Positions 1-9,159 are shown, numbered from the stretch's first letter. The stretch is DNA of 64,000 bases from Myxococcales bacterium (GCA_016794365.1 JAEUKB010000041.1:124001-188000), one strand, 5' to 3'. Translations and numbers: made by a program. Notes: generated by a model from the sequence alone, not told the origin.

Positions 1-2
1 CG

Positions 3-3000
3 CTACGGTGACGACGGACTGGCTGGCGTCGCAGGCGCTCGCAGTCGCAGGTACTGTTCCATGTTGCGCACCGCCTGCCGAGGCTTCCCGCTCACCATCT
101 GCGCCCGCGACAGGTAATAAAACACGCCGGGATGCCGCTGAAGATAGGACTCGTCATCGACCAGCTCGGCCAAGTGATCCAGTGCTTCGTCGGTCAGATC
201 CGCTTTGTACAGCAAATACCCGAGCAGCAGCCGCACGTTCGGACCCATCTGCGTCACCCACTTCATCGGCCACTCACGCAGCTCGCGCAGCGCCAGGATG
301 TACTCGCGCTGACCCAGATACCGTCGCGCCGTTTCCCACTGACGCAGGATCTGCGCTTGCTCATCGCTTCCCAGCCCGATCGGCAAAGACGGACTTCCCA
401 GCGCGTCCGCAAAGTGTTCGTCGCTGCCATCCCAGCTCTGGCTCAGCGGTTCTTCGTGCTCCGTCGCGCTGCGCGGTCCAAACATCACGAGCAGCCGCGC
501 CAGCTCGTCCGTCGCTGTGCCCCCACCGATACCGAGCGATCGATTGAGCAGCCGCGCCGCCGCCTTGCGCTTGCCCCGCATCAGCAGCGCCCGACCGAGC
601 GCCGCGTAGACATCCGCCCGTCGCCCATCGCTCGATTCCTCACGCAGCCAAGCGGGCGCATCATCAAACGGCAGCCCATGCCCGATGAGATAGCGCTCAA
701 ACCGTCCGTACATCCAGTCGTTGCTGTGAACACGCGGCACCGACGATTCGTGACGCATATAACCCAGCAAGTCCCGAGGCGCAGCGAACTCGATCCGCGC
801 ATTGTCATCGGTATTGATAGATCCACCGACGGAAAAAGCGGACAGCTCATCAGGCGTCAGCAGCAGATCCGCCAGCACTTCTTCGGCGCGATCGATTCCA
901 GCCCGTGACAGCTCGGCGCGCAGCGACGGAACCGCAAAGTTTTTTCGCAGTCGTCGCAGATCGAGCGGCAGCGGCTTCTGACTCGCCACCAAGATCATGT
1001 CGCTGGAGCCATATTCCGACGTAAACACATACGTATACGGAAACACGCTGGCAAAGCTGCGCAGCAGCGTCTTGATGTTCACCGGCGACAGCTCATACAG
1101 CTGAGCCCACTGACAGAACACTCCGTCGTCGGCCAGTCGGCTCTTCGCCAGCTTCCAGTAATCGATCGTAAACAGGTTCGACACGCCGGTGATCCACGGA
1201 TTCGACGGCTCACTGACGATCACGTCGTAGCGATCCTGCGACTGCGTCATGAAGTTTCGCCCGTCGCCGATGATCACGTTCACACGCGGATCTTTGCTGG
1301 GCAGATGGCTGACTTCGGCAAAAAAACGATCACCTGCTTCGACGACCGCTGGCTCTAGCTCGACGACATCGGCATGCGCGATCGGAAACTGCGTCACCGC
1401 ACCGATCGTCACGCCCGATCCGTAACCGACGACCGCCACACGCGGAGGCTTCTCCAGCGCCGTCGGATGCCACAAAAGCGGCATCAGCCCGACCATGATC
1501 TGCGTGCCCATGTCGTCGGAGTTTGAGGCATCGACCTTGCCGTTGTTCTTGAGCGCGATCGTCTTGCCCCAGCGCTCGACCGACACCGTCGTCGCAATCC
1601 CGTCTTTGTAATACAAAAGGTCCGGCAGAGGTCGATTGTGCAGTCGCACCACCGAGCGAGCCACCGACACCCGAAACAGTCCCGCCGCAAAGTGCGTCAG
1701 GTTCCAGCGCGGTGACAGATACGCAAACGTCGTCGCCAGCATCATCACCGTCAGCGCCAGCGCGATCGGTACCAGCCTGTTTTGCGACGAGGATCCAGGC
1801 TGCGACGATGGCACTGGATCCTGATTTTCAGACGAACTGGGCGACGAAGCGGACTCGGCAAACCACAACAGCAGCGCCGACAGTCCCGCCGTCACGAGCG
1901 CTCCACCGAGCAGCCCGCGCTGAAGTCCAAGTCCCGGCAGCACCAAAAATCCCGCCGCAAACGATCCAACAATCGACCCGAGCGTGTTCAGCGCATACGC
2001 AATGCCCACATCGTGCCCAGCTCCGTCGGAGCTTCCGGTATAAATGCGCATCGTGAGCGGCATCACTCCGCCCATTGCCAGCGTCGCCGGTAAGATTGCC
2101 AGCGCCGACAGACCGAACTGGATCGATAAAAGCTCATCGACGCCCAGCTGTCGCGAGCGCAGGATCATCAAGAACAAGCCCGGCAGTCGATCGAACACCA
2201 GATACGAGTATCCGACGGCCAACAGCGTCACTGCGTGCAGGACTCCGAGCCACAGCATTGGACGCCGAATCCGATGGAGCAGCTTCGTCAGCACCGCCGC
2301 ACCCGCCGCCAGCCCGATCAGAAACGCGAGCAGGATCAGCGTGAACGAATACACCGACGAGCCAATGATGATCGCCAGCGCCCGCGTCCACAGCACTTGA
2401 TAGATCATCGCGGTTCCGCCGGAGATCGCATACGACAGCACCGCAAGTCGTCTCCGCAGCGGCGAGCTGGGCTGTTCCGCTGCGACATCCATCGACGCTG
2501 CATCTGCTTCGTCCGGATGCGCTTCGTCGGCCACCTCGTCCGCGTCGCTGCGCACCAAATCCGCAGCATCCAGGCTCGCACGACGACGATTCCACAGCAC
2601 ACTTCCGACGATGATGAGCACAGCCAGCGTCAGGTTGGTTCCTGCACCGATCAGGTTCGTCTTTGACACGCCCAGCCTCGGCAACAGCCAAAATCCTGAG
2701 ACAAACGTGCCAACCACCGCGCCCGTCGTGTTCATCGCAAACAGCGTCCCGATCTGTACCGATGCACCGACGATTCCGCTGTGTCGTCGAGAGACATACT
2801 GCGACAGAAGCGGCAGCGTCGCGCCCATCAGAGTCGTCGGGACAATCAGCGCCAGCGCCGTCGCGAAAAAGCGCAAGATCGACAGCAGGACGAAGTGATC
2901 TCCGACGGCTTTCCACAAAAACGAGTTCAGCGCCGGATAGCGAGCGAGCAAGAGCGGCAAGATCAGCGCATACAGACCGACGCCCGCTTCGACCAGCGCG

Positions 3001-3209
3001 TAGGCGATGAGCGGTCGCTTAACCTTGCCAGCAAGCCGCGCTCCGATCAGGCTGCCCAGCGCAAGTCCGCCCATAAACACCGACAGCACCGTTGACATGG
3101 CCAGCGTGGTGGAGCCAAACACCAGCTGCAATTCCCGCGTCCACAGCACCTCGAACAAGAGCCCCGAGCCGCCCGACAGCAGGAAGCAAAGAAATACCAG
3201 TAAGTCCAT
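3..3209 (-). CDS. Membrane-fused spermidine synthase-like protein with C-terminal helical repeats
   Basis: 1068 residues. The N-terminal half holds two related groups of hydrophobic helices, each opening with a similar motif (EVLWTREL near residue 20; QVLWTRAL near residue 270), separated by a charged Asp/Glu/Ala-rich linker around 215-250. About residues 590-800 form a class I methyltransferase fold of the spermidine synthase type: VVGYGSGVTIGA for the nucleotide site, DVVELEP, then IIGDGRNF and VSEPSNPW. The last ~200 residues look like TPR-type helices. Proteins with this layout are common and usually unproven as polyamine enzymes, so the substrate is unknown. It should sit in the inner membrane with a cytoplasmic enzyme domain. 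The start overlaps the upstream amidohydrolase by about 190 bp in another frame; the conserved N-terminus argues that this start is real. Only a distant GAGGA lies upstream. Confidence 0.8.
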   Translation of the reverse strand: MDLLVFLCFLLSGGSGLLFEVLWTRELQLVFGSTTLAMSTVLSVFMGGLALGSLIGARLAGKVKRPLIAYALVEAGVGLYALILPLLLARYPALNSFLWKAVGDHFVLLSILRFFATALALIVPTTLMGATLPLLSQYVSRRHSGIVGASVQIGTLFAMNTTGAVVGTFVSGFWLLPRLGVSKTNLIGAGTNLTLAVLIIVGSVLWNRRRASLDAADLVRSDADEVADEAHPDEADAASMDVAAEQPSSPLRRRLAVLSYAISGGTAMIYQVLWTRALAIIIGSSVYSFTLILLAFLIGLAAGAAVLTKLLHRIRRPMLWLGVLHAVTLLAVGYSYLVFDRLPGLFLMILRSRQLGVDELLSIQFGLSALAILPATLAMGGVMPLTMRIYTGSSDGAGHDVGIAYALNTLGSIVGSFAAGFLVLPGLGLQRGLLGGALVTAGLSALLLWFAESASSPSSSENQDPVPSSQPGSSSQNRLVPIALALTVMMLATTFAYLSPRWNLTHFAAGLFRVSVARSVVRLHNRPLPDLLYYKDGIATTVSVERWGKTIALKNNGKVDASNSDDMGTQIMVGLMPLLWHPTALEKPPRVAVVGYGSGVTIGAVTQFPIAHADVVELEPAVVEAGDRFFAEVSHLPSKDPRVNVIIGDGRNFMTQSQDRYDVIVSEPSNPWITGVSNLFTIDYWKLAKSRLADDGVFCQWAQLYELSPVNIKTLLRSFASVFPYTYVFTSEYGSSDMILVASQKPLPLDLRRLRKNFAVPSLRAELSRAGIDRAEEVLADLLLTPDELSAFSVGGSINTDDNARIEFAAPRDLLGYMRHESSVPRVHSNDWMYGRFERYLIGHGLPFDDAPAWLREESSDGRRADVYAALGRALLMRGKRKAAARLLNRSLGIGGGTATDELARLLVMFGPRSATEHEEPLSQSWDGSDEHFADALGSPSLPIGLGSDEQAQILRQWETARRYLGQREYILALRELREWPMKWVTQMGPNVRLLLGYLLYKADLTDEALDHLAELVDDESYLQRHPGVFYYLSRAQMVSGKPRQAVRNMEQYLRLRAPATPASPSSP

Positions 3210-4578
3210 GCAGGCGCAGCGTACCGTCCTCTTGCGGTGGTGCGAAGGACGTTGTCGCTCCGGGTGTACAGGTTGCGCTCGGTCGCTCGTCTTTGACCAC
3301 CGCGCCGCCTTTCATCACAAACGGAATGTTTTCCAGAACACGCACATTGGTCAGCGGATTGACCGGCACCGCCACCAAGTCGGCATATAGGCCCGGCTTC
3401 AGCTCACCGACCCGATCGCTCCAGCGCAGAAGCGCCGCTGCGTTCACTGTGGCGGCCTGAATCGATCCGAGCGGCGACATGCCCAACTCCACCAGCGCGC
3501 CGAACTCATGACCGTTCATGCCGTGCGGATACACCGATGAGTCGGTTCCCAGCGCGATCTTTACGCCCGCTTTCACCGCTTTGGCGAGGTTTCGCTTGGC
3601 AGCAGGGGCCATTTCGCGCGCTTTCTCTGCTTTTTCTTGCGGAACCTCGGGCGGACGCGCGTTTTCAGGAAAATGCGACCACAGAAACACGGTGGGAACC
3701 AGGTACGTACCGCGCGCTTTCATCAGCTGAATGCACTCGTCGTCTAGCTCGGTGCCGTGCTCGATCGAGTCCACGCCCGCCCGAACCGCTTGCTTGATCC
3801 CGATCGTTCCATGCGCGTGTGCCGCCACCGGCTTGCCCAGTCGCTTCGCTTCTGCGACGAGTGCGCTCAGCTCGTCATCGCTGTACTGACCGCTGTTTGG
3901 ACTGGTTCCAACCGATAGAAAACCGCCGGTGACCGCGACCTTGACCACTTCGGAGCCGTACTTGACCACCTCGCGAACCTTGCGGATTACACCATCGCGA
4001 CCGTCGGCAATGCCTTCTTCGCTATAGCGAAACGCATACGGAAGAAGGTTCGAGTCCATGTGCCCGCCCGTCGAGCCGATCGCCGGTCCCGACACTTGCA
4101 TGCGCGGGCCTGGGACGTCTCCGGCTTGGATCGCATCGCGCAGCGCCACATCGGCATAGCCGCGTGCGCCCAGGTTCCGCACGGTCGTAAAGCCAGCTTG
4201 AAGCGTCGCGCGTGCATGCTTGGCCCCCAGCAGCGCTTCCCGAGGCACCGACACGCCCAGCCACTCGTAGCTTGCCACGTCTACTCGATAGGTCAGGTGC
4301 GTGTGCGCATCGATCAGCCCCGGCAGCACCGTGTAGCCGCCCAGGTCGATCAACTGAACCCCGGACGGAGCATGAGCCAGAATCTGTGCCTCAGGGCCGA
4401 CCTCTTTGATGCGCTCGTTTTCGATGAGCAGCGCTTGCTTGGCATGCAAGACGCCTGTCCGCACATCGAGAAGCTGCCCCGCTTTCACCAGTACCGGCCT
4501 GCTGGTCGCTTCTGCCGTGGCCCAGCAGAGCAAGCAAGCCAGTCCCAAAGAACTTCCCACAACGCGTGCTGCCCCCAT
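3019..4578 (-). CDS. Exported metal-dependent amidohydrolase (imidazolonepropionase/prolidase-like)
   Basis: 519 residues. Residues 1-25 look like a signal peptide (basic MGAARVV then a hydrophobic run), so the enzyme is probably periplasmic or exported. The amidohydrolase TIM-barrel metal sites are visible: DAHTHL, the VVKVAVTGG lysine segment, AAHAHG, SIEHGTEL and LGTDSS. The family hydrolyses cyclic amides, peptides or related C-N bonds; the substrate cannot be read here. A strong GGAGGAG lies about 10 nt before the ATG. Members usually end soon after the final FVMKGG strand, but this frame runs about 89 residues further, through the start of the next gene, without recognisable domain content. 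That tail may come from a lost stop codon or an undetected frameshift. Confidence 0.8.
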   Translation of the reverse strand: MGAARVVGSSLGLACLLCWATAEATSRPVLVKAGQLLDVRTGVLHAKQALLIENERIKEVGPEAQILAHAPSGVQLIDLGGYTVLPGLIDAHTHLTYRVDVASYEWLGVSVPREALLGAKHARATLQAGFTTVRNLGARGYADVALRDAIQAGDVPGPRMQVSGPAIGSTGGHMDSNLLPYAFRYSEEGIADGRDGVIRKVREVVKYGSEVVKVAVTGGFLSVGTSPNSGQYSDDELSALVAEAKRLGKPVAAHAHGTIGIKQAVRAGVDSIEHGTELDDECIQLMKARGTYLVPTVFLWSHFPENARPPEVPQEKAEKAREMAPAAKRNLAKAVKAGVKIALGTDSSVYPHGMNGHEFGALVELGMSPLGSIQAATVNAAALLRWSDRVGELKPGLYADLVAVPVNPLTNVRVLENIPFVMKGGAVVKDERPSATCTPGATTSFAPPQEDGTLRLHGLTGISLLPAVGRLGALVRGAVDAGIAAGVWLHHAGHVNGAVGVYGRTCAGQPDRSAACWQG

Positions 4579-4761
4579 TGAATTCGTCTCCTCCGCCGAA
4601 TGATCCGGGCTATTTTCCCGCGTGTCGGCGATTCCTTCGACCGTTTTCTGTATGAATGGCTACATCTAGCTATCCGCAGTCCGGTCTGACCTGCCATTTC
4701 AGTGGGTCACTTTGCGCAGCAGAAGCCGTCGCTGCTAAGCTAGACGGAAGAGGACCAAACG

Positions 4762-5544
4762 ATGTCCGATCCGCACAATCTGCGGCCTTGGTATTCGCGC
4801 TTACCACTTACCGCCATGATCCTGGCAGCGCCGTTTGCGTTCATCGCGCTGTGTGGCGATCAGTGGCTGCCAGAGCAGAGCACGTTCGCGACGCTCGCCA
4901 AGCACAAGCAAAAGCCGCAGCTTCAGCTGTCCCAAGAAGACGGACGCACGCTGCTGCACGCGACCAGCTGGCTGTCATGGCCACCGCTTTCGTTTGATCG
5001 CTGCGATCTCCAGCCGGTCAAAAAGCCTCGCATCGGGATCTGTTTCAGCGGCAGCACGGGGCACGCTACGCTGGTGGAAGCCAACATCGAGCAGCTTGTG
5101 CAGATCGGGCTGGCGAACACGGAGCCAACAGCCGGACGCTGGATCGGAGAGGGACAGCGCTATCTGTGGGGACAGATGCTCATCGAAACCAAGCCGCAGC
5201 TGCAAGTCTCGACGATTCCGGCCCCGCTAAATGAGCTGGATCTGCCGCGCTCGCAGCGCCCGCAGCTTGTGACCTTGTCGCCGGATGAAGAGCTTGCGCT
5301 GTGGATCGAAAGGAGGCCGACCTCTGAACCCGGCGTGCATCTGCTGATCACACGGACCCAGAGCGGTCGCGTCGAAAATGAGCTCACCGTGCAGCATCCC
5401 GCGCTGCTCGCACAGCTACGCGACCCGGATGTTGCTCCGTGGCTCGTCAGGCGACTTCAGCGCCTGCAAGCGCTGGAAGAACTGCATCAGCGTGAGCAGC
5501 AAGCCGCCGATCAGCCCGAAGCGTCCGATTCCATCCGCGAGTAG
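4762..5544 (+). CDS. Hypothetical one-TM anchored protein
   Basis: 260 residues, not assigned to a family. Residues 15-32 (LTAMILAAPFAFIALCG) form one likely membrane helix or uncleaved signal anchor; the rest is soluble and mixed alpha/beta, ending in a Gln/Glu-rich helical stretch (LQRLQALEELHQREQQ). GGAAGAGGA stands about 7 nt before the ATG and supports the start. It is a lone plus-strand gene between the minus-strand amidohydrolase and the terminators of the ribosomal operon. GC and codon use look like its neighbours. Most of the protein is likely extracytoplasmic, but its function is unknown. Confidence 0.6.
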   Translation: MSDPHNLRPWYSRLPLTAMILAAPFAFIALCGDQWLPEQSTFATLAKHKQKPQLQLSQEDGRTLLHATSWLSWPPLSFDRCDLQPVKKPRIGICFSGSTGHATLVEANIEQLVQIGLANTEPTAGRWIGEGQRYLWGQMLIETKPQLQVSTIPAPLNELDLPRSQRPQLVTLSPDEELALWIERRPTSEPGVHLLITRTQSGRVENELTVQHPALLAQLRDPDVAPWLVRRLQRLQALEELHQREQQAADQPEASDSIRE

Positions 5545-5698
5545 CGCACACCGCCCACTGGCTCCGACTGTGCGCCGCAGTCAGACCTGCGACCGAACAC
5601 GGCTCGCGCAACCACCAGACACGGCCCACTCACCACCAAGCGCGGCGCCAGCCATCACAGAGACGCTCACACACGCAGGCCTTGTAGACAAAACCAAC

Positions 5699-5755
5699 AA
5701 ATCAAAAACCCACGCCTCGCTCTTCTCGAGAGCAACTGACGTGGGCTTTCCTTCC
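5699..5755 (-). terminator. Intrinsic terminator, third tandem copy
   Basis: Third identical unit (stem arms 5709-5714 and 5740-5745). It would stop any read-through before the antisense side of the plus-strand gene ending at 5544. Confidence 0.8.
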
Positions 5756-5763
5756 CGTCCTCA

Positions 5764-5820
5764 AAATCAAAAACCCACGCCTCGCTCTTCTCGAGAGCAA
5801 CTGACGTGGGCTTTCCTTCC
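5764..5820 (-). terminator. Intrinsic terminator, second tandem copy
   Basis: Same hairpin and U tract as the proximal copy, exactly 65 bp further downstream in the direction of rplQ transcription (stem arms 5774-5779 and 5805-5810). Confidence 0.8.
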
Positions 5821-5828
5821 CCTCCGCA

Positions 5829-5885
5829 AAATCAAAAACCCACGCCTCGCTCTTCTCGAGAGCAACTGACGTGGGCTTTCCTTCC
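5829..5885 (-). terminator. Intrinsic terminator of the ribosomal mega-operon, proximal copy
   Basis: On the minus strand CCCACG (5870-5875) pairs with CGTGGG (5839-5844) around an inner GCTCT/AGAGC hairpin, followed by TTTTTGATTTT (5838-5828). An upstream AAA can extend the stem into the U tract. It is the first of three identical units downstream of rplQ. Confidence 0.85.
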
Positions 5886-5902
5886 TCCAGAGAGGATAGG
5901 GT

Positions 5903-6337
5903 TTACTTCGCCGGAGCTTCGGCTTCGGGACGATCCACCAACTCGACGATCGACACTGGAGCCGCATCGCCGTGACGGAAGCCCTTCTTGATGATGCGAA
6001 GGTAGCCACCGTGTCGGCTCGCGTAGCGCGGTCCCAGTTCACCGAAGAGCTTGTTTAGCGCTTCGCGGTTCTTCACGATCCGCTGCGCCATCCGCATCGC
6101 ATGAACGATGCGAGTCTTCTCTTCGTCGGTGCGCTTCTCTCGATCCTTGCTCAGCAGTGGGCCCACCGAGACAGCCCAAGCAATGGCCGGCTCTGCAAAG
6201 CGACGCAGTTCCTTGGCCTTGATGTCTGTAGTCTGGATTCGCTCAGCCTGGATGAGCGACGAAACCATATTCGACCACAGCGCCTTCCGGTGATCGGCCT
6301 TGCGGCCAAACGTTCTGCCAGATTTTTGGTGACGCAT
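5903..6337 (-). CDS. rplQ: 50S ribosomal protein L17
   Basis: 144 residues with the typical start MRHQKSGRTFGRKADHR, then MVSSLIQAERIQTTDIKAKELRR, as in the L17 family (E. coli protein 127 residues). The C-terminus has a short acidic/Ala tail. L17 lies near the exit tunnel of the large subunit. It is the last gene of the alpha-operon part, 21 bp after rpoA, and is followed directly by the triple terminator. Confidence 0.97.
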   Translation of the reverse strand: MRHQKSGRTFGRKADHRKALWSNMVSSLIQAERIQTTDIKAKELRRFAEPAIAWAVSVGPLLSKDREKRTDEEKTRIVHAMRMAQRIVKNREALNKLFGELGPRYASRHGGYLRIIKKGFRHGDAAPVSIVELVDRPEAEAPAK

Positions 6338-6358
6338 TGTGTTTGTCTCTGCGCGTTC

Positions 6359-7399
6359 TTACAGCTTGTTGCGGCTCGACGGCGCTTCCCAGCCTTCGAG
6401 CTTCATTCCCAGCGACAAGTTCATCTCGGCCAGGATCTCTTTGATCTCTTTGAGAGACTTCCGACCAAAGTTTTTGGTCTTCAGCATCTCCGCCTCACTG
6501 CGCTGCACCAGCTCACCGATGTAGCGAATGTTGGCATTCTGCAAACAATTGGCCGAGCGAACCGACAGCTCAAGTTCCTCAACCGACTTGTCGAGGTTCT
6601 CGTTCAGCTTGCTCTGCTCTTCCGAAACGGGTTCATCGAGCGGCTCGTACGTCTCTTCAAAGTTGATGAAGATGGTGAGCTGATCCTTGAGGATCTTGGC
6701 CGCATAGCCAACCGCATCTTCGGGCTTGACCGAGCCATCGGTCCACACTTCGAGCGTCAGCTTATCGTAGTCCGTCTGCTGACCAACACGAGCGTTGGTA
6801 ACGACGTAGTTCACCTTTTTGATCGGTGAAAACAGCGCGTCGATGGGAATCATCCCGATCGGCATGTTCGGCTGCTTGTTGCGCTCTGCCGAAACATAAC
6901 CGCGACCCATCTGGACCAGCAGCTCAGCGTGAAGCTTGCCACCACGCGACACCGTCGCAATGTGATGGGATGGATTGAGGATTTCGACGCCCTCGCTCCG
7001 AACGATGTCACCGGCTGTGACTTCGCCCTCGCCGTCTTTGTCAATCCGAAGCGTGCGTGGCTTCGAATCGTGGATCTTGATGAGCACATCCTTCAGGTTC
7101 AGAACAATGTCGGTTACGTCTTCAACAACGTCCGGCAGAGTCTGGAACTCGTGCAGCGCTCCCTCGATCTTAACCGCGCAGATTGCTGCGCCCTGAAGCG
7201 ATGACAGGAGCACCCGGCGAAGGCCGTTGCCAAGGGTCGTGCCAAACCCACGCTCGAGTGGCTCGCAAGAAAAACGGCCATACGTTGGGGTGAGGGTCTC
7301 GCGATCCACCTCCAGCATCTTGGGGCGGATTAGCTCGCGCCAATTGCGAGCATAGGTCGGCACACTTGCCTGCGCGGTAGCCATCTTGCTTGTCTCCAA
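6359..7399 (-). CDS. rpoA: DNA-directed RNA polymerase subunit alpha
   Basis: 346 residues. The N-terminal dimerisation and assembly domain covers about 1-250 ([20 protein letters not shown], then [20 protein letters not shown]). A Glu-rich linker follows. The C-terminal domain with two helix-hairpin-helix elements is at about 280-340 ([22 protein letters not shown], then [14 protein letters not shown]). It assembles beta and beta' and contacts UP elements and activators. It lies between rpsD and rplQ, as in most bacterial alpha operons. Confidence 0.98.
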   Translation of the reverse strand: METSKMATAQASVPTYARNWRELIRPKMLEVDRETLTPTYGRFSCEPLERGFGTTLGNGLRRVLLSSLQGAAICAVKIEGALHEFQTLPDVVEDVTDIVLNLKDVLIKIHDSKPRTLRIDKDGEGEVTAGDIVRSEGVEILNPSHHIATVSRGGKLHAELLVQMGRGYVSAERNKQPNMPIGMIPIDALFSPIKKVNYVVTNARVGQQTDYDKLTLEVWTDGSVKPEDAVGYAAKILKDQLTIFINFEETYEPLDEPVSEEQSKLNENLDKSVEELELSVRSANCLQNANIRYIGELVQRSEAEMLKTKNFGRKSLKEIKEILAEMNLSLGMKLEGWEAPSSRNKL

Positions 7400-7408
7400 G
7401 AAGAGCGA

Positions 7409-8044
7409 TTACTTCGAGTAAAGCTCGACGATCAGTTGCTCACGGATCGGCATCGTAAAGTCTTCACGCGCGGGCAAAGACTTCACCTTCCCTCGGAAGT
7501 TGTCCTTATCCACTTCGAGCCACTGTGGCACACCACGGCGATCAACCGCCGCTAGGCTCTCACCAATCCGCTTGATCTTCTTGCTGTTCTCGCGGACCAG
7601 GACTTCGTCATTGGCCTTCACCAAGTACGAAGGAATATCTACTCGCGAGCCATTCACCGAGAAGTGTCCGTGCCGAACAAGTTGGCGCGCTTCTGCGTGA
7701 TCGCTCGCAAAGCCCAGGCGGTAAACAACGTTGTCAAGGCGACGCTCGAGAAGCATGAGAAGGTTCTCACCCGTCACGCCCTTCATCCGGTTCGCGCGGA
7801 AATAATATCCACGAAACTGGCGCTCGGCGATGCCGTAGATACGCTTGACCTTCTGCTTCTCACGAAGCTGCTCGCCGTAGTCCGAAGTTTTGCTTCGACG
7901 ACGATTGTTCTGACCGTGCTGACCAGGAGCATACGCGCGGCGCTCTTGGCCACACTTTTCGGTGTAGCAGCGGTCTCCCTTCAGAAACAGCTTCATATCC
8001 TCGCGTCGGCAAAGCCGACAAACAGGACCGATGTACCGAGCCAT
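7409..8044 (-). CDS. rpsD: 30S ribosomal protein S4, zinc-binding form
   Basis: 211 residues. The N-terminus carries four cysteines (CRLC at 9-12, then C26 and C31 in CYTEKC), typical of the C+ zinc-binding S4. The S4 RNA-binding domain begins near residue 98 ([27 protein letters not shown]). S4 is a primary 16S rRNA binder and, in known systems, represses its own mRNA. Here it is preceded by an unusually long 152-bp spacer with pseudoknot-like pairing, a plausible S4 target. Confidence 0.97.
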   Translation of the reverse strand: MARYIGPVCRLCRREDMKLFLKGDRCYTEKCGQERRAYAPGQHGQNNRRRSKTSDYGEQLREKQKVKRIYGIAERQFRGYYFRANRMKGVTGENLLMLLERRLDNVVYRLGFASDHAEARQLVRHGHFSVNGSRVDIPSYLVKANDEVLVRENSKKIKRIGESLAAVDRRGVPQWLEVDKDNFRGKVKSLPAREDFTMPIREQLIVELYSK

Positions 8045-8064
8045 GGTTCTCTCTTCTTCTCAAT

Positions 8065-8102
8065 GACGCTTTCGTTATCGCCTGCAGTGCAGCGTCTCAG
8101 GC
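8065..8102 (-). promoter_or_regulatory. Candidate S4-responsive pseudoknot in the rpsD leader
   Basis: Within the 152-bp gap before rpsD two helices interleave: GACGCT (8065-8070) with AGCGTC (8091-8096), and GCCTG (8080-8084) with CAGGC (8098-8102). The order A-B-A'-B' is a pseudoknot topology. It lies about 20 nt upstream of the rpsD start. S4 is known to bind pseudoknots in ribosomal mRNA leaders of other bacteria; its role here is inferred. Confidence 0.4.
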
Positions 8103-8196
8103 TGCTGGCCCGGCTTCTACTCACTATCAGGAAGCAACTTGGTGATTCCACAACCTGTGAGTCAGTGTCCGGTGCCACTGCTGACCGTATTTGGTA

Positions 8197-8589
8197 CTAG
8201 ACTCGACGACGCTTCGGAGGCCGACAACCGTTGTGAGGAATCGGCGTGATGTCGCGAATCAGGCTGACGCGGAAACCAGCAGACTGCAATGCACGCAGAG
8301 CAGATTCACGACCCGCTCCCGGCCCATTTACATAGACCGAAACGGTCCGCATGCCGTGCTCGATCGCCTTCTTGGCTGCATCTTCAGCGGCCAACTGGGC
8401 GGCAAATGGGGTGGACTTGCGCGACCCCTTGAATCCACGAACACCAGCAGACGACCAGGAAATCACATTTCCAGATACATCAGTGATGGTCACGATGGTG
8501 TTGTTGAAGGTCGATTGAATGTGAGCAACGCCGCTCTGGACGTTCTTCTTGACCTTCTTCTTAACCTTGCTCTTTGGCTGCTGCGACAT
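8197..8589 (-). CDS. rpsK: 30S ribosomal protein S11
   Basis: 130 residues: basic N-terminus (KKKVKKNV), then [18 protein letters not shown], and a C-terminus [20 protein letters not shown]. Both ends match the S11 family and its usual 129-residue length. It forms part of the 30S platform with S6, S15 and S18. It lies 9 bp after rpsM. Confidence 0.98.
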   Translation of the reverse strand: MSQQPKSKVKKKVKKNVQSGVAHIQSTFNNTIVTITDVSGNVISWSSAGVRGFKGSRKSTPFAAQLAAEDAAKKAIEHGMRTVSVYVNGPGAGRESALRALQSAGFRVSLIRDITPIPHNGCRPPKRRRV

Positions 8590-8598
8590 GGTTCTTTC

Positions 8599-8979
8599 TT
8601 ACGCTCCTGCCGGCTTCTTGCGAGCCAGACCACCCTTACGCGGACCCTTGCGAGTACGAGCATTGGTGTGAGTACGCTGGCCTCGCACCGGGAGACCACG
8701 ACGATGACGCAGACCACGGTAGCAGCCCAAATCCATCAGACGCTTGATGTTCATAGACACCTCGCGTCGAAGATCGCCTTCTACCTTGAAGTCTGCTTCG
8801 ATTACGTCACGAATCTTGCGGATCTCAGCTTCCTCAAGATCGTCAGACCGCTTGTCTAGAGCGACGCCAGCACGGTTCAGGATCTCAACAGAGAGAGCCT
8901 TGCCAATGCCGTAAATATACGTCAGTGCGATCTCCATCCGCTTGTTGCGCGGAAGGTCTACGCCAGCGATACGAGCCAT
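8599..8979 (-). CDS. rpsM: 30S ribosomal protein S13
   Basis: 126 residues: [26 protein letters not shown] at the start, and the [25 protein letters not shown] tail that reaches the P-site tRNA. S13 bridges the 30S head to the 50S subunit. It lies 22 bp after rpmJ and opens the alpha-operon portion. Confidence 0.98.
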   Translation of the reverse strand: MARIAGVDLPRNKRMEIALTYIYGIGKALSVEILNRAGVALDKRSDDLEEAEIRKIRDVIEADFKVEGDLRREVSMNIKRLMDLGCYRGLRHRRGLPVRGQRTHTNARTRKGPRKGGLARKKPAGA

Positions 8980-9001
8980 ATCGAGTTCCTCTGCCTATCG
9001 T

Positions 9002-9115
9002 TTAGCCTTGACGCTGCTTGTGGCGCGTGTTCTCACAAATCACTCGCACGACGCCCTTGCGACGCACGACTTTGCACTTCTCACAGATTTTTTTGACCGA
9101 CGCTCTGACCTTCAT
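9002..9115 (-). CDS. rpmJ: 50S ribosomal protein L36, zinc-binding form
   Basis: 37 residues, read directly: [15 protein letters not shown], a VVRRKGVV segment, then [13 protein letters not shown], ending in TAA. C11, C14, C27 and H32 form the zinc ribbon of the C+ type. The length is exactly typical. It sits between map and rpsM; infA, which often lies here, is absent. Confidence 0.97.
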   Translation of the reverse strand: MKVRASVKKICEKCKVVRRKGVVRVICENTRHKQRQG

Positions 9116-9142
9116 CGTCTTTGTCTCCGACGCGACCGAGAG

Positions 9143-9159
9143 CTAGGGTCGCGACCTAG
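9143..9159 (-). promoter_or_regulatory. Small dyad in the map-rpmJ spacer
   Basis: The palindrome GGTCGCGACC (9147-9156) is extended by CTA/TAG with one bulged G. It lies about 30 nt upstream of the rpmJ start, in the 124-bp spacer where infA would often be. No U tract follows, so it is not an obvious terminator. Function unknown. Confidence 0.25.

Larger units (their letters stand above)
5699..5885. repeat. Three perfect 57-bp direct repeats with exact 65-bp period
   Basis: Copies start at 5699, 5764 and 5829. Each 57-bp core is identical by eye; the two 8-bp linkers (5756-5763 and 5821-5828) differ. Each core holds an outer stem CCCACG/CGTGGG and an inner stem GCTCT/AGAGC around CTCGAG. 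Read on the minus strand, each ends with TTTTTGATTTT. The array begins 18 bp downstream of the rplQ stop. The remaining 154 bp up to the plus-strand gene at 5544 are GC-rich and show no gene. Confidence 0.95.

Noticed and set aside
3-3209. True spermidine synthase assignment
   Set aside because: The domain is fused to a membrane part, and such proteins are widespread without shown polyamine activity, so only a fold-level call was kept.
5378-5869. 163-residue plus-strand ORF with repeated NQKPTPRSSREQLTWAF peptide
   Set aside because: The peptide repeat is just the translation of the terminator repeats; the frame also overlaps the real gene ending at 5544 and has no ribosome-binding site.
5699-5885. 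Possible CRISPR array from three regular repeats
   Set aside because: Spacers would be only 8 bp, and each repeat is a terminator hairpin with U tract next to rplQ; no cas genes are present.
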